Below the pieces are notes generated by a model that saw only the letters and a list, made by a program, of their open reading frames with translations, was not told the DNA's origin and did no database searches. Positions 1 to 7,246 of a DNA stretch of 56,125 nt are shown here, piece after piece. Where the stretch lies: the NCBI GenBank assembly GCA_944384505.1, contig CALWTQ010000016.1, forward strand, positions 1 to 56,125. Reading direction: 5' to 3'. Position 1 is the first letter of the stretch; each line of letters begins with the position of its first letter. Origin of the DNA: an uncultured Mediterraneibacter sp. (GTDB lineage: Bacteria; Bacillota; Clostridia; Lachnospirales; Lachnospiraceae). The position numbers and the translations under genes were made by a program.

Positions 1-80
1 GAGCAGAGCAGAGCAGAGCAGAGCAGAGCAGAGCAGAGCAGAGCAGAGCAGAGCAGAGCAGAGCAGAGCAGAGCAGAGCA
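1..80. repeat. GAGCA pentanucleotide tandem repeat (16 copies) at window edge
   Basis: Sixteen perfect head-to-tail copies of GAGCA fill the first 80 bases and run off the window edge, so the full length is unknown. All three + strand frames are open through the repeat. Frame 1 would encode repeating Glu-Gln-Ser-Arg-Ala and stops at TAA 88-90, directly at a terminator-like hairpin, so it may be the 3' tail of a truncated upstream gene. Since 5 is not a multiple of 3, gain or loss of a copy would shift the frame, as in phase-variable tracts. An assembly-edge artefact is also possible. Confidence 0.9.
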
Positions 81-83
81 GAC

Positions 84-106
84 AGGATAAGTCTATCCTT
101 TTTTTC
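84..106 (+). terminator. Short hairpin with T-run after the repeat
   Basis: AGGATA and TATCCT form a 6-bp stem with a 4-nt loop, followed by a run of Ts. It overlaps the TAA at 88-90 of the frame-1 ORF that runs through the repeat, as expected at the end of an upstream gene. The stem is short, so termination may be weak. Confidence 0.5.
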
Positions 107-131
107 ATATCTGAATACAGACAAAACGACA

Positions 132-176
132 GGCGTATCACGCCCGCAGTTCACTGCGGACGGGATGCGCCTTTTT
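132..176 (+). terminator. Strong intrinsic terminator or leader attenuator
   Basis: A long hairpin has outer arm GGCGTATC and inner arm CCCGCAG around a TTCA loop: about 16 pairs out of 18 including one G-T, then TTTTT. It lies 25 bp before the next start codon. It either ends upstream transcription or attenuates the downstream operon. No clear promoter is visible between it and the gene at 201. Confidence 0.7.
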
Positions 177-200
177 GCATTGCCTTGAAAGGAGGAGCTA

Positions 201-698
201 ATGGGGAATCGTATGAATCCTCCGGTAAGCCGGATCTTTCTGATCGGGCCGGTGGCTGACGGAAGAAAACTTGCAGGCAGGTTATATCCATTATGCCGGG
301 AAAGCCGGTGGATACCAGCTTTTTTTTCAGACAAGTCCTTGACACAGGAAGTGGAAAAGAGGTTTTATGAACCGCTGACACGGACAGGTGTGATCACATT
401 TGGAATGGATTCAGCAGAGATTTATGAAATGCTTTGCGGACATGGAAAGTGGTTGAAGGTACTTCGACTGTTGGAACCGGGAGCGGCTATACCAATACCG
501 GTTTTCTCCTATGAGGAGCAGATATTTCCATGGCCGGAAAAGTCTGAGGATTTTCAGAACATTGTAAGCTGGATGGGTATCGTGCCTTCCGGCAAGTGGC
601 CGGGGCATGAGGTTGTTTATCCGGGAGCGATGTCCCTGGAAGAATTAGGAGAGAACGGACAGACCGATTGGATACAGGAAAAGGAGGTTTATGTGTAA
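201..698 (+). CDS. Hypothetical protein, first gene of the surface-protein operon
   Basis: This 165-residue protein is not recognised. It starts at ATG 201 with an AAAGGAGG site 5-6 nt upstream. There is no signal peptide or transmembrane segment. The N-terminus (IFLIGPVADGRKLAGRLYPL) has the look of an alpha/beta fold beginning, and the rest is rich in Trp, Pro and Glu. Its stop lies 4 bases before the ATG of the large surface protein and its last codons contain that gene's AAGGAGG, so the two are probably co-transcribed and translationally coupled. A cytosolic role connected with the secreted proteins is possible, but no function can be assigned. Confidence 0.7.
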   Translation: MGNRMNPPVSRIFLIGPVADGRKLAGRLYPLCRESRWIPAFFSDKSLTQEVEKRFYEPLTRTGVITFGMDSAEIYEMLCGHGKWLKVLRLLEPGAAIPIPVFSYEEQIFPWPEKSEDFQNIVSWMGIVPSGKWPGHEVVYPGAMSLEELGENGQTDWIQEKEVYV

Positions 699-701
699 AC
701 A

Positions 702-3476
702 ATGAAACACAGGAAGAAAAAGCGATACAGGAGCGCAGCGGCATGTCTGCTGGCGGCGGTTCTGATCCTGTCTGCAGGAGGCGGGGTGTCTGTGTTGGCA
801 GAGACGACAGAACAGACGGAACCGGCGAATGGCACAGAGACAGACAATACCGGCGAGACGCCCGGCGAAAGCAAGGCTGAAACGGAAACCGGCACAGAGA
901 TAACAGAGACAGAAACAGAATCAGATACGGAGATAATAGAGCCGGGAACAGAATCCAGTACGGGAACACAGACAACGCAAAATGTACATACACAGTCTGT
1001 TCCCCCGGCACAGAACCAGATCCTGGAAGTGCCTGCGGAAACTGTAGACGAAGCAGTGCAAAGTGTTCAGGATCAGATTGATGCTCTGCCTGCAGATACA
1101 GAACTGGCAGGCATGAGCCTGGAGGAACAGCAGGCAGGTTATGAACAGGTAATGGCAGCCTACGACGCATATGAAGCGCTGACAGACGAGCAGAAAGCCC
1201 AAATCAACGGGGCAGAGAAATTTGACGCTCTCTTTGCAGTGTTCAATGGTATGGTAAATGCGCTGGTTGCTGTCGGTAATTTTAACATAGACGGTGGCGC
1301 ACAAGGCACCGATTATTCTTACTCCGGCGGCGTTCTGACTATCCTAACCGGCACGGCCCTTACCATATCGAACACAAACTCCAGCACAGCGACCAATGAC
1401 CGTATTGTAATCAGCAGCGGTGTAAACGCCAACCTCACGCTGAACGGCGTAAACATCAATGCGCCGGTACAAACTAGCGCCATTGATGTGTCCAGCGGGG
1501 CAAGCCTGACGCTGACGCTAGTAAATGGTTCTACAAATACACTGGCTGTTAGTGCAGCAACAAGCAGTCTGGCCAACAACGCCGGCATCCATGTGCCGGA
1601 AGGGGCGTCCCTCACCATTCAATGCGCCACCGCCTCGGGGGACAATCACCAATGTAACAATGCCTGTGGGCACCTCACTGTTACAGGCGGAGAACCTAAA
1701 GGTAATGGATTTAGTGGAGCAGGGATCGGCGGCAATGGTGCGGGTCCCCAAGTGAGTGCTGGTGGCGAAAATAGTGGCACCATCCGCATCAATGGCGGAA
1801 ACATTACCATAACCGGTGGCACAAGTGCCTATCCAGGACCGGGGATTGGCGGCGGCAGCGGATCAAACGGAGGCGGTGATTGCGGCGAGGTTTATATCAC
1901 CGGAGGAATTGTTAGCATATATGGCGGTAGCAGTAACGCCAGCAGCATGCCGACCTGCGGCGCAGCAGGCATCGGCGGCGGCAATACCGGAATGGGCAAC
2001 AGCGGCGGCAGCGGCGGCATTGTCGTAATCACCGGCGGCACTGTTGTCGTTACTGGTGGCAATGGCACTAGTACTGATCAAGGACCTTATAGTGGCTATG
2101 GTGGCGCGGGCATTGGAGGCGGCAGTAGCGCTGGATCTGGAGGTGCCGGCGGCGACGGTGGTACGGTTATCATCCTCACCGAAGTCAACGTCAAGGGAGG
2201 CCAGGGCGTCAGTTCTGGGAGCGGCGGCACTCCCGGCAACGCCATCGGCGGCGGCTTTGGCGGCGGCGGCAGCAATAACGGCGACGAAGGCGACGGCATC
2301 CGGCCCAGCACCAGCGGAAATGATACATACGAGGTCTATGGCAACCTCACTTTGCCGGGGAGTGTTACCATCCCAGGCGGCGTGACCGTGACTGTTCCCA
2401 GTGGCATAAGTCTGACGATCCCGGATGGCGTGACTCTGACCAATAATGGCACACTGACTGTAAACGGTACATTGACGAACAGCGGAGCGATCTCTGGTAC
2501 AGGAACAATCAGCCCTGAGACTGCAAAACTTCAAGCTAGCATTACGAATATATCTGTCAACAAAACAGAGTATGACGGAAATAGTGTTCATACTAACGAT
2601 GTATCGTATACATACACTGGAGATCCTAATACGCCGACGATTACAATCGCATGGTATGACAGCAAGACGGATGGAACGATTGGCAGTTCAAGGGCAACAG
2701 CTCCTTCTGATCCCGGCACCTATTATGTGGAGGTGTCTGCACAAGCGACTGGTTTATATAAGTCTGCAACAGCGACATACCGTTTTACCATAGGAAAAGG
2801 GCAGAGAACACAGCCATCTGTGCCGGAAACTGATTCAGTAAAAGCAGGCAGCATTACTATCAAGACAATAGCCGGGCAGAAGTATATCTGTACGACAACG
2901 AGTACCGCGCCGGCAACAACTGATGAGGGATGGCAGTCAGAAAATGGAACTGCCGGTAGTGGGACACTTACATTTAATGACTTGAGATCAAATACCACAT
3001 ATTATATATGGACTTATATCCCGGAAGATAATTTGTACTATGCCTCAACAGTATCTCAGCCCTTACAGATAACCACAAGTGGAGTAACGTATACCGTTAC
3101 CATTCCCTCCCAAACGATGACAGCGGGGGATGAAAGCAGTACAGCTACTGTTGCCATTGATCAGACGAAAGACTTTGATATAGGGTATGGCGGAGTGATC
3201 ACTGTGTCAGCTCCGGCGAGCGTAACTCTTACGAGGACAGGAGATCCGGGTACGACTCTTACTTCCGCCCTGCTTGTGAGAAATAGTTCAGGTACATACA
3301 CTGCACATAGCGGCAACACGCTCATCAGTTTTGACCAGAGCAATTATCAAAGTCAAAGCGCTGAGATCCGTTTTGGACAGCCTGCGCTTGATGGCGGCGG
3401 AGCGATCCCTGCCGGCTCCTACACAGGCACGATGACGTTTACGTTTTCTTATAGTGAAACGGGATCGTCAAGTTGA
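702..3476 (+). CDS. Large secreted Gly-rich beta-helix surface protein
   Basis: This 924-residue secreted protein has a basic N-terminus, a hydrophobic signal segment (about residues 8-30) and then a low-complexity Thr/Glu/Gly linker to about residue 90. A helical segment follows (about 105-185). The core (about 190-545) has repeated motifs such as AGIGGG and GxVxITGGxVxxxGG, typical of right-handed parallel beta-helix repeats in clostridial cell-surface or carbohydrate-binding proteins. Ig/MBG-like domains follow to about 790, then a final beta-sandwich with IPAGSYTGTMTFTFSY near the end. No sorting signal or C-terminal membrane segment is present, so it must be released or held by partners. 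Its final module resembles the next small secreted proteins. Function unknown; adhesion or glycan binding is inferred. Confidence 0.85.
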   Translation: MKHRKKKRYRSAAACLLAAVLILSAGGGVSVLAETTEQTEPANGTETDNTGETPGESKAETETGTEITETETESDTEIIEPGTESSTGTQTTQNVHTQSVPPAQNQILEVPAETVDEAVQSVQDQIDALPADTELAGMSLEEQQAGYEQVMAAYDAYEALTDEQKAQINGAEKFDALFAVFNGMVNALVAVGNFNIDGGAQGTDYSYSGGVLTILTGTALTISNTNSSTATNDRIVISSGVNANLTLNGVNINAPVQTSAIDVSSGASLTLTLVNGSTNTLAVSAATSSLANNAGIHVPEGASLTIQCATASGDNHQCNNACGHLTVTGGEPKGNGFSGAGIGGNGAGPQVSAGGENSGTIRINGGNITITGGTSAYPGPGIGGGSGSNGGGDCGEVYITGGIVSIYGGSSNASSMPTCGAAGIGGGNTGMGNSGGSGGIVVITGGTVVVTGGNGTSTDQGPYSGYGGAGIGGGSSAGSGGAGGDGGTVIILTEVNVKGGQGVSSGSGGTPGNAIGGGFGGGGSNNGDEGDGIRPSTSGNDTYEVYGNLTLPGSVTIPGGVTVTVPSGISLTIPDGVTLTNNGTLTVNGTLTNSGAISGTGTISPETAKLQASITNISVNKTEYDGNSVHTNDVSYTYTGDPNTPTITIAWYDSKTDGTIGSSRATAPSDPGTYYVEVSAQATGLYKSATATYRFTIGKGQRTQPSVPETDSVKAGSITIKTIAGQKYICTTTSTAPATTDEGWQSENGTAGSGTLTFNDLRSNTTYYIWTYIPEDNLYYASTVSQPLQITTSGVTYTVTIPSQTMTAGDESSTATVAIDQTKDFDIGYGGVITVSAPASVTLTRTGDPGTTLTSALLVRNSSGTYTAHSGNTLISFDQSNYQSQSAEIRFGQPALDGGGAIPAGSYTGTMTFTFSYSETGSSS

Positions 3477-3492
3477 GAGAGGAGAATGCGAG

Positions 3493-3993
3493 ATGAATAA
3501 GACAGCAAAAAACATTCTCCTGATCCTGCTGGCGGTGGTTCTGGTGGTTGGCGGTGTATTTGTCGGGATGAACTGGAATCATTGGTTCGGAGACGAGCCC
3601 GCTGATACTGCAGAATTTGACGCAAATGCGGAGGACTATACCGGAGACAGGGATGTGTACCAGGGAGAGAAGAACACAGATACGATTGACATTCCCGGTT
3701 TTGAGGCGATCAATCTGCAGGCGGGAACCACTGAGCAAAGTGTGAACCTGTATAACCCGGAGCAGAACACCTGTTATTTCCGGATGTCGCTGCACCTTGC
3801 GGATGGCACGGAGCTTTGGAAAAGCGGCCTGGTGGAGCCGGGGAAAGCAATCTATCATATCACTTTGAACCAGACGTTAGAAGCTGGGGAATATGAAAAT
3901 GCGATACTCAAATATGAGTGTTTCGCTATGAATGACGAACAGACGCCACTCAATGGCTCTGAGATAAAATTGATATTGAACGTATTAGAATAG
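3493..3993 (+). CDS. Membrane-anchored extracytoplasmic protein of the surface operon
   Basis: This 166-residue protein has one N-terminal transmembrane segment (about residues 8-26, LLILLAVVLVVGGVFVGM) and an extracytoplasmic domain. ATG 3493 has GGAG 8 nt upstream; a longer in-frame version would overlap the preceding stop. The soluble part has an acidic linker (about 33-60) and a beta-rich domain containing VNLYNPEQNTCYFRMSLHLA and a LEAGEYENA loop, which recalls the AGxYxG loop of the neighbouring secreted proteins. Such a protein could tether the secreted partners to the membrane. The family is not firmly recognised. Confidence 0.75.
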   Translation: MNKTAKNILLILLAVVLVVGGVFVGMNWNHWFGDEPADTAEFDANAEDYTGDRDVYQGEKNTDTIDIPGFEAINLQAGTTEQSVNLYNPEQNTCYFRMSLHLADGTELWKSGLVEPGKAIYHITLNQTLEAGEYENAILKYECFAMNDEQTPLNGSEIKLILNVLE

Positions 3994-4036
3994 GGAAGAC
4001 AAGGATGTGCCCTGAAAATTTCAAGGAGGAGACAAG

Positions 4037-4549
4037 ATGAAGAAAAAATTAGTTGCGGGAATGATGGTAGCAGTGATGGCGGCAGGAATGGCGCTTCCGG
4101 TCAGTGCGGCGGATACAGCGCCGACAAATGGGAACGTGTCTGTGGCATATGAGGAAGATTCCACATTTACATTGACGATTCCGGCTACGGTTACATTGTC
4201 TGAAAATGCCGGAGCAACCGGCACTGTCGGCCTTAGTGCCATTAACGTATCTACCACAGAAAAAGTGCAGATCAAAGTGACAGGCGGGATTTCAAATGGA
4301 GCAGTAACCCTTACAGATGAAAATGATTCATCCAATACCTGTTTTTCCACTGTCAGCCTGACAGAAGGAGGAGAGGGGCTTGCTTCCGATGCTGTGATTG
4401 CTGAATTTACGATGGAATCTAATCCGTTGACTGCCAACCTGTATTTTACCGCTTTGGGAGAAGTGCCTGCCGGAACTTACAGCGGACAGATGACATACCA
4501 GGCGTCTATCGTAAGTACAAACAATGCAGGAGCAGCGACGGGAGAATAA
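4037..4549 (+). CDS. Small secreted beta-sandwich protein
   Basis: This 170-residue protein has a clear signal peptide (MKKKLVAGMMVAVMAAGMAL, cleavage probably after PVSA near residue 25). The mature part is a single beta-rich domain starting TFTLTIPATVTL and ending VPAGTYSGQMTYQASIV. It is the shared module of this operon: TIPA-like strand, about 100 residues, then AGxYxGxMTY strand pair. There is no anchor. A perfect AAGGAGG precedes the start. The domain layout resembles pilin- or WxL-like cell-surface modules, but the WxL signature itself is absent. Probably a subunit of a surface complex with its neighbours (inference). Confidence 0.8.
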   Translation: MKKKLVAGMMVAVMAAGMALPVSAADTAPTNGNVSVAYEEDSTFTLTIPATVTLSENAGATGTVGLSAINVSTTEKVQIKVTGGISNGAVTLTDENDSSNTCFSTVSLTEGGEGLASDAVIAEFTMESNPLTANLYFTALGEVPAGTYSGQMTYQASIVSTNNAGAATGE

Positions 4550-4594
4550 TATCGGAAAGTCCGGGAACATTCCGGCAGAAGGGAGGTATAGACG

Positions 4595-5095
4595 ATGAAA
4601 GGAAGAAAGAAAAGAGCAGCCGCTCTCGCTCTCTCAGCGCTCCTTGTCATGGCAGCCGGGATTCCGGCTTATGCCAGTGGGGGAGCCGATACCGGGACAC
4701 AGAAATCTTCCCTGAATTTGACTATGAGCAAAGAACCAACTTATATAATGGAGATTCCAAAGACCACAACTAGTATTTCATTCGGAAAAGAGGATACTGT
4801 AATTGGGGATCTGTGTGTGACCGGAGACATCGGTACAAAACAACAGGTGGCTGTGACCGTGGATAAGACGAACTTTGTAGATGAAAATGATACAGAAAAC
4901 TCGTTTCCGTTTACTTTACAGTGTGACGGATCAGATTTTAAGACCGCAGTGTGGAGCTGGGAACAGGTTCGGGCGGATACGCCGACAGCCTATTCCTTGA
5001 CGGTACATATCCCCAGTGAAACATGGGGAGACGTGGTAGCAGGAAATTATGCAGCAACGTTGACATTTCAGGCAGAACTTCAGAATGTAGAATAA
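4595..5095 (+). CDS. Small secreted beta-sandwich protein, paralogue-like
   Basis: This 166-residue protein has a signal peptide (basic KGRKKR, hydrophobic core, probable cleavage after AYA near residue 27). The mature domain has the same plan as the preceding gene: a YIMEIPKTTTSISFG opening strand and a terminal VVAGNYAATLTFQAEL motif. It has no Cys pairs and no anchor. An AGGGAGG site lies upstream of ATG 4595. The module recurs in consecutive genes, so duplication and divergence within the operon is likely. Function is unknown; a structural partner of the large beta-helix protein is inferred. Confidence 0.78.
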   Translation: MKGRKKRAAALALSALLVMAAGIPAYASGGADTGTQKSSLNLTMSKEPTYIMEIPKTTTSISFGKEDTVIGDLCVTGDIGTKQQVAVTVDKTNFVDENDTENSFPFTLQCDGSDFKTAVWSWEQVRADTPTAYSLTVHIPSETWGDVVAGNYAATLTFQAELQNVE

Positions 5096-5110
5096 CAGGT
5101 GGTGATAGGG

Positions 5111-5845
5111 TTGAAGAAAAAGCGAAGAATAACAGGACTTACAGCATTACTTCTCCTGTTAATTTCCCTCTTTCCGATGACTGCTTTTGCGGCGGAGGAT
5201 ACTGGACAGTCCGGCAGCCAGCTTACATTGACGGTATCTGTTCCCGGATACCCGGCAGATGTACAGGACGGACAGGCACAGATAACTCTGCCGGATGGAA
5301 ACAGTGTGACGGTACAGGGAGAAGCTCTGCCGGAGGGACTGCTGTTTGTGGTGGAACCGTTAGATACAGAGATTTATACATGGATCGAATCGTGCATGGA
5401 AGGCAAGGGAACCAATATCCGGGCTTATGACATCTATTTCCTGGATGACAGCGGAAACCGGTACGAAATCACGGAGCCGATCACGGTATCTTTCAGCCTG
5501 AATGGAGAATACCGGAATCCGGTGGTGTATTATATCAGTGAAAGCGGAGAAACGCAGAGGATGACAACTTCCGTAAGCGGAGATCAGATTTCCTTTGTCA
5601 CAGACCATAACAGCTACTATGCTCTGGCAGAACAGGTGGGAACAGAGGAGACAGGCGGCTCTGGGAACACTTCTGGCGGCAGCGGCGGTCAGTCCGGCAC
5701 AACCGGCAGTGCGTCCGGCACAACCAGCACAGACAGCCCAAAGACAGGAGATGAGACACAGATCGGTCTGTGGACTGGCGTGATGGCAGTCTCCATGCTC
5801 GTTTTGCTCTCTCTGGCAGCGAAAGTGAGGAAGAAGAAAGCGTAG
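5111..5845 (+). CDS. Cell-wall anchored surface protein with PKTGD sorting signal
   Basis: This 244-residue protein probably starts at TTG 5111, which lies 8 nt after AGGTGG; GTG 5099 is the upstream alternative. It has a signal peptide ending near AFA, a beta-rich extracellular domain (about 30-170), a Gly/Ser/Thr linker, then SPKTGDETQ, a hydrophobic segment and KVRKKK. That end is an LPXTG-like sortase signal of the type common in Lachnospiraceae. It is the only covalently anchored member of this operon, so it may hold the unanchored secreted proteins on the wall. It is followed by a perfect 16-bp terminator. Confidence 0.85.
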   Translation: MKKKRRITGLTALLLLLISLFPMTAFAAEDTGQSGSQLTLTVSVPGYPADVQDGQAQITLPDGNSVTVQGEALPEGLLFVVEPLDTEIYTWIESCMEGKGTNIRAYDIYFLDDSGNRYEITEPITVSFSLNGEYRNPVVYYISESGETQRMTTSVSGDQISFVTDHNSYYALAEQVGTEETGGSGNTSGGSGGQSGTTGSASGTTSTDSPKTGDETQIGLWTGVMAVSMLVLLSLAAKVRKKKA

Positions 5846-5883
5846 ACATAAGAATCAGGTTTACAACCGTGATAGTTTTGTTA

Positions 5884-5928
5884 AATAAGAAGCAGCCTTA
5901 ATGTTAAGCGTCAAGGCTGCTTCTTATT
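5884..5928. terminator. Intrinsic terminator of the surface operon
   Basis: AATAAGAAGCAGCCTT (5884-5899) and its perfect complement (5913-5928) form a 16-bp stem with a 13-nt loop. The flanks are A/T-rich on both sides, so it may act in both directions. It closes the surface-protein operon 38 bp after its last stop. Confidence 0.85.
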
Positions 5929-5980
5929 AGTTATTTAGTTATAAATGACAGTTAATATGCAGAAGAAAGGACTTGAGATA

Positions 5981-6046
5981 ATGTACGATGATTTCCAGAT
6001 TATATCCAGCAATATCAGGTATTTACGGGAAAAGAGAGGATATTAA
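5981..6046 (+). pseudogene. 5' stub of an XRE-family HTH regulator
   Basis: ATG 5981 opens a 21-codon frame (MYDDFQIISSNIRYLREKRGY) that stops at TAA 6044-6046. The segment NIRYLREKRGY is how Cro/C1-type helix-turn-helix regulators usually start (normally followed by SQEELA), and AGAAAGG lies upstream. The remaining roughly 50 or more residues are missing, and integrase-tail sequence begins at the break. It is a truncated gene, not a functional regulator. Confidence 0.6.
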
Positions 6047-6171
6047 AGGTGATTCAGTCTATCATGGGCCATGCGAATATTGAAACTACGCTGGACATTT
6101 ACGCAGAAGTCACCGAAACAAAAAAACACGAAGCAATCGAAAAGTTAGCACATAAGATAGACGCATTTTAG
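6046..6171 (+). pseudogene. 3' remnant of a tyrosine recombinase (phage/ICE integrase)
   Basis: This open frame ends at TAG 6169-6171 and reads KVIQSIMGHANIETTLDIYA, then EVTETKKHEAIEKLAHKIDAF. This is the C-terminal end of a tyrosine recombinase, with the conserved GH and the catalytic Tyr of the TLDIYA motif. The Arg-containing catalytic part and all N-terminal domains are missing, and there is no start codon. The same frame stays open upstream through the HTH stub. The element that carried it is otherwise gone, leaving a recombination scar. Confidence 0.8.
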
Positions 6172-6200
6172 GAGAGAGTCCGATTTGGATTTGAAAGTGA

Positions 6201-6239
6201 GTACGACAAATTATGTGCTGTACGACAAGAGTACGACAA
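6201..6239. repeat. Three direct GTACGACAA repeats
   Basis: GTACGACAA occurs at 6201, 6220 and 6231 just after the integrase remnant. Short direct repeats beside an integrase end fit arm-type recombinase binding sites or a residual attachment region (inference). Nothing else is evident between 6172 and 6354. Confidence 0.6.
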
Positions 6240-6354
6240 TTTCGAGAGTCTTAATCAGTTTTAAGGGTTCATAGGATAACTGATAATAGACTGTAAAGTG
6301 TTTTAATAAGGGATAATAAATTCTAACGGATGTGTGAGGTTAGAAATCCCGACA

Positions 6355-6801
6355 ATGAAGAGCATCGGCGGTTCTGAGAGCAAAAAGTCAGACAAAAATG
6401 ATGTGTCTGAACCGGCTGTGAAGCTTGATTTTTCTAAGGTAAAAGTCGAGCCGCTGTTCGCCGACGATGTAGATTTTGACACCTTCAGCAAGTCCGATTT
6501 CCGGGTTGTGAAGGTGGAAGCGTGCGAGGCAGTCCCGAAATCTAAGAAGCTCCTGAAGTTCACACTGAATGACGGAACAGACCGGAAACGCACGATTTTA
6601 AGCGGTATTCACGAGTATTACGAGCCGGAAGAACTGGTCGGAAAGACCTGTGTGGCGATTACAAATCTGCCGCCCCGGAAGATGATGGGTATCGACTCCG
6701 AGGGTATGCTGATTAGTGCAGTGTACGAGTATGACGGACAGGAAGGATTGAATCTGCTGATGCTGGACGACAGTATTCCGGCAGGGGCGAAGCTGTACTA
6801 A
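6355..6801 (+). CDS. Stand-alone MetRS C-terminal/CsaA-like tRNA-binding protein
   Basis: About 148 residues. From roughly residue 45 it matches the tRNA-binding OB-fold found at the C-terminus of methionyl-tRNA synthetase and in CsaA: FSKSDFRVVKVEACEAVPKS, then LSGIHEYYEPEELVGK, NLPPRKMMGIDSEGM and DDSIPAGAKLY. The first 40 residues are charged and low-complexity. ATG 6355 has no good ribosome binding site; GTG 6334 is an in-frame alternative. It may be the detached 3' end of a metG gene, a cargo gene of the lost element or a working free-standing protein. The catalytic synthetase part is not in the window. Confidence 0.65.
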   Translation: MKSIGGSESKKSDKNDVSEPAVKLDFSKVKVEPLFADDVDFDTFSKSDFRVVKVEACEAVPKSKKLLKFTLNDGTDRKRTILSGIHEYYEPEELVGKTCVAITNLPPRKMMGIDSEGMLISAVYEYDGQEGLNLLMLDDSIPAGAKLY

Positions 6802-6822
6802 AATTGAAGAAGAAAAGCGGTT

Positions 6823-6854
6823 TTGTACCAATCTTGTACCAATTTTGTACCAAT
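6823..6854. repeat. Three tandem TTGTACCAAT repeats, 11-bp period
   Basis: TTGTACCAAT occurs at 6823, 6834 and 6845 with an exact 11-bp period, one helical turn. The array starts 22 bp after the tRNA-binding gene. Such same-face repeats suit cooperative protein binding, for example arm-type integrase sites. It may mark the other edge of the scar that begins near 6200 (inference). Confidence 0.65.
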
Positions 6855-6875
6855 TCTGAGCGAAGTTTTAAAAAT

Positions 6876-7004
6876 TTATAAAGAGATATAAGAAAAATCC
6901 CGGGAGAGAGATCTTCCGGGATTTTTCAGGATAAACTCAATGTAATCGGCAGCCTGGGCAACATCCCGCTCAGCAACGCTCGTGATATGAAGCTGGTAAC
7001 TCAT
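6876..7004 (-). pseudogene. ParE/RelE-type toxin stub (type II toxin-antitoxin)
   Basis: On the minus strand, ATG at 7004 opens 42 codons beginning MSYQLHITSVAERDVAQAAD and continuing YIEFILKNPG, then stops at 6878. This is the characteristic N-terminus of RelE/ParE-superfamily toxins (xxAxxDxxxAxxYI). Those proteins are usually about 90-105 residues, so more than half is missing, including the C-terminal strands. No antitoxin is visible on either side. It is the only recognisable minus-strand coding sequence in the window and another sign of a decayed element. Confidence 0.7.
6893..6926. terminator. Hairpin AAAAATCCCGG...CCGGGATTTTT
   Basis: A perfect 11-bp stem with a 12-nt loop ends in TTTTT on the + strand and AAAAA on the left. 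It can terminate transcription in either direction and lies inside the toxin stub. It isolates the tRNA-binding gene from the urea operon. Confidence 0.7.
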
Positions 7005-7065
7005 CGCCTGCTTGTGATAAAATAAAGGAGTAGTAAAGGAGTAGTTTTATTTGAAAGAGGTTGAC

Positions 7066-7206
7066 ATGGATATGAACAGAATGGTGCAGGAGCGGAGAAA
7101 AGATAAGTATTGGGTGGATTTATATAAAACAGAGAATTTTTGCCAAGATTCGCTGTTGCCTTATTCAAGATGTACAAACTTGAAAAGAGGAAGAAAATTT
7201 GTTTGA
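7066..7206 (+). CDS. Possible small ORF upstream of the urt promoter
   Basis: This is a 46-codon frame starting MDMNRMVQERRKDKYWVDLY, with AAAGAGG 6-7 nt upstream of ATG 7066. It is basic, has no membrane segment and resembles no family I know. Its stop overlaps the -35 box of the urt promoter. It may be a real small protein or chance ORF in the scar region. Confidence 0.25.
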   Translation: MDMNRMVQERRKDKYWVDLYKTENFCQDSLLPYSRCTNLKRGRKFV

Positions 7207-7231
7207 CAAACAAAAAAACGATTGTTATACT
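7203..7231 (+). promoter_or_regulatory. Sigma-A promoter of the urea operon
   Basis: TTGACA (7203-7208), a 17-bp spacer and TATACT (7226-7231): an almost perfect consensus. The start of transcription would be near 7238, giving a leader of about 165 nt before urtA. Confidence 0.85.
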
Positions 7232-7246
7232 AAGGCGCATAAGACA

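Noticed and set aside
1863-2591. Long minus-strand ORF opposite the Gly-rich surface gene
   Set aside because: Its Ala-rich translation is the mirror of GGC/GCC-rich Gly codons on the + strand. No ribosome binding site and no family resemblance.
6201-6854. Complete integrative element
   Set aside because: Only fragments (HTH stub, integrase tail, toxin stub) remain. No transfer, replication or structural genes and no clear pair of attachment sites can be shown.
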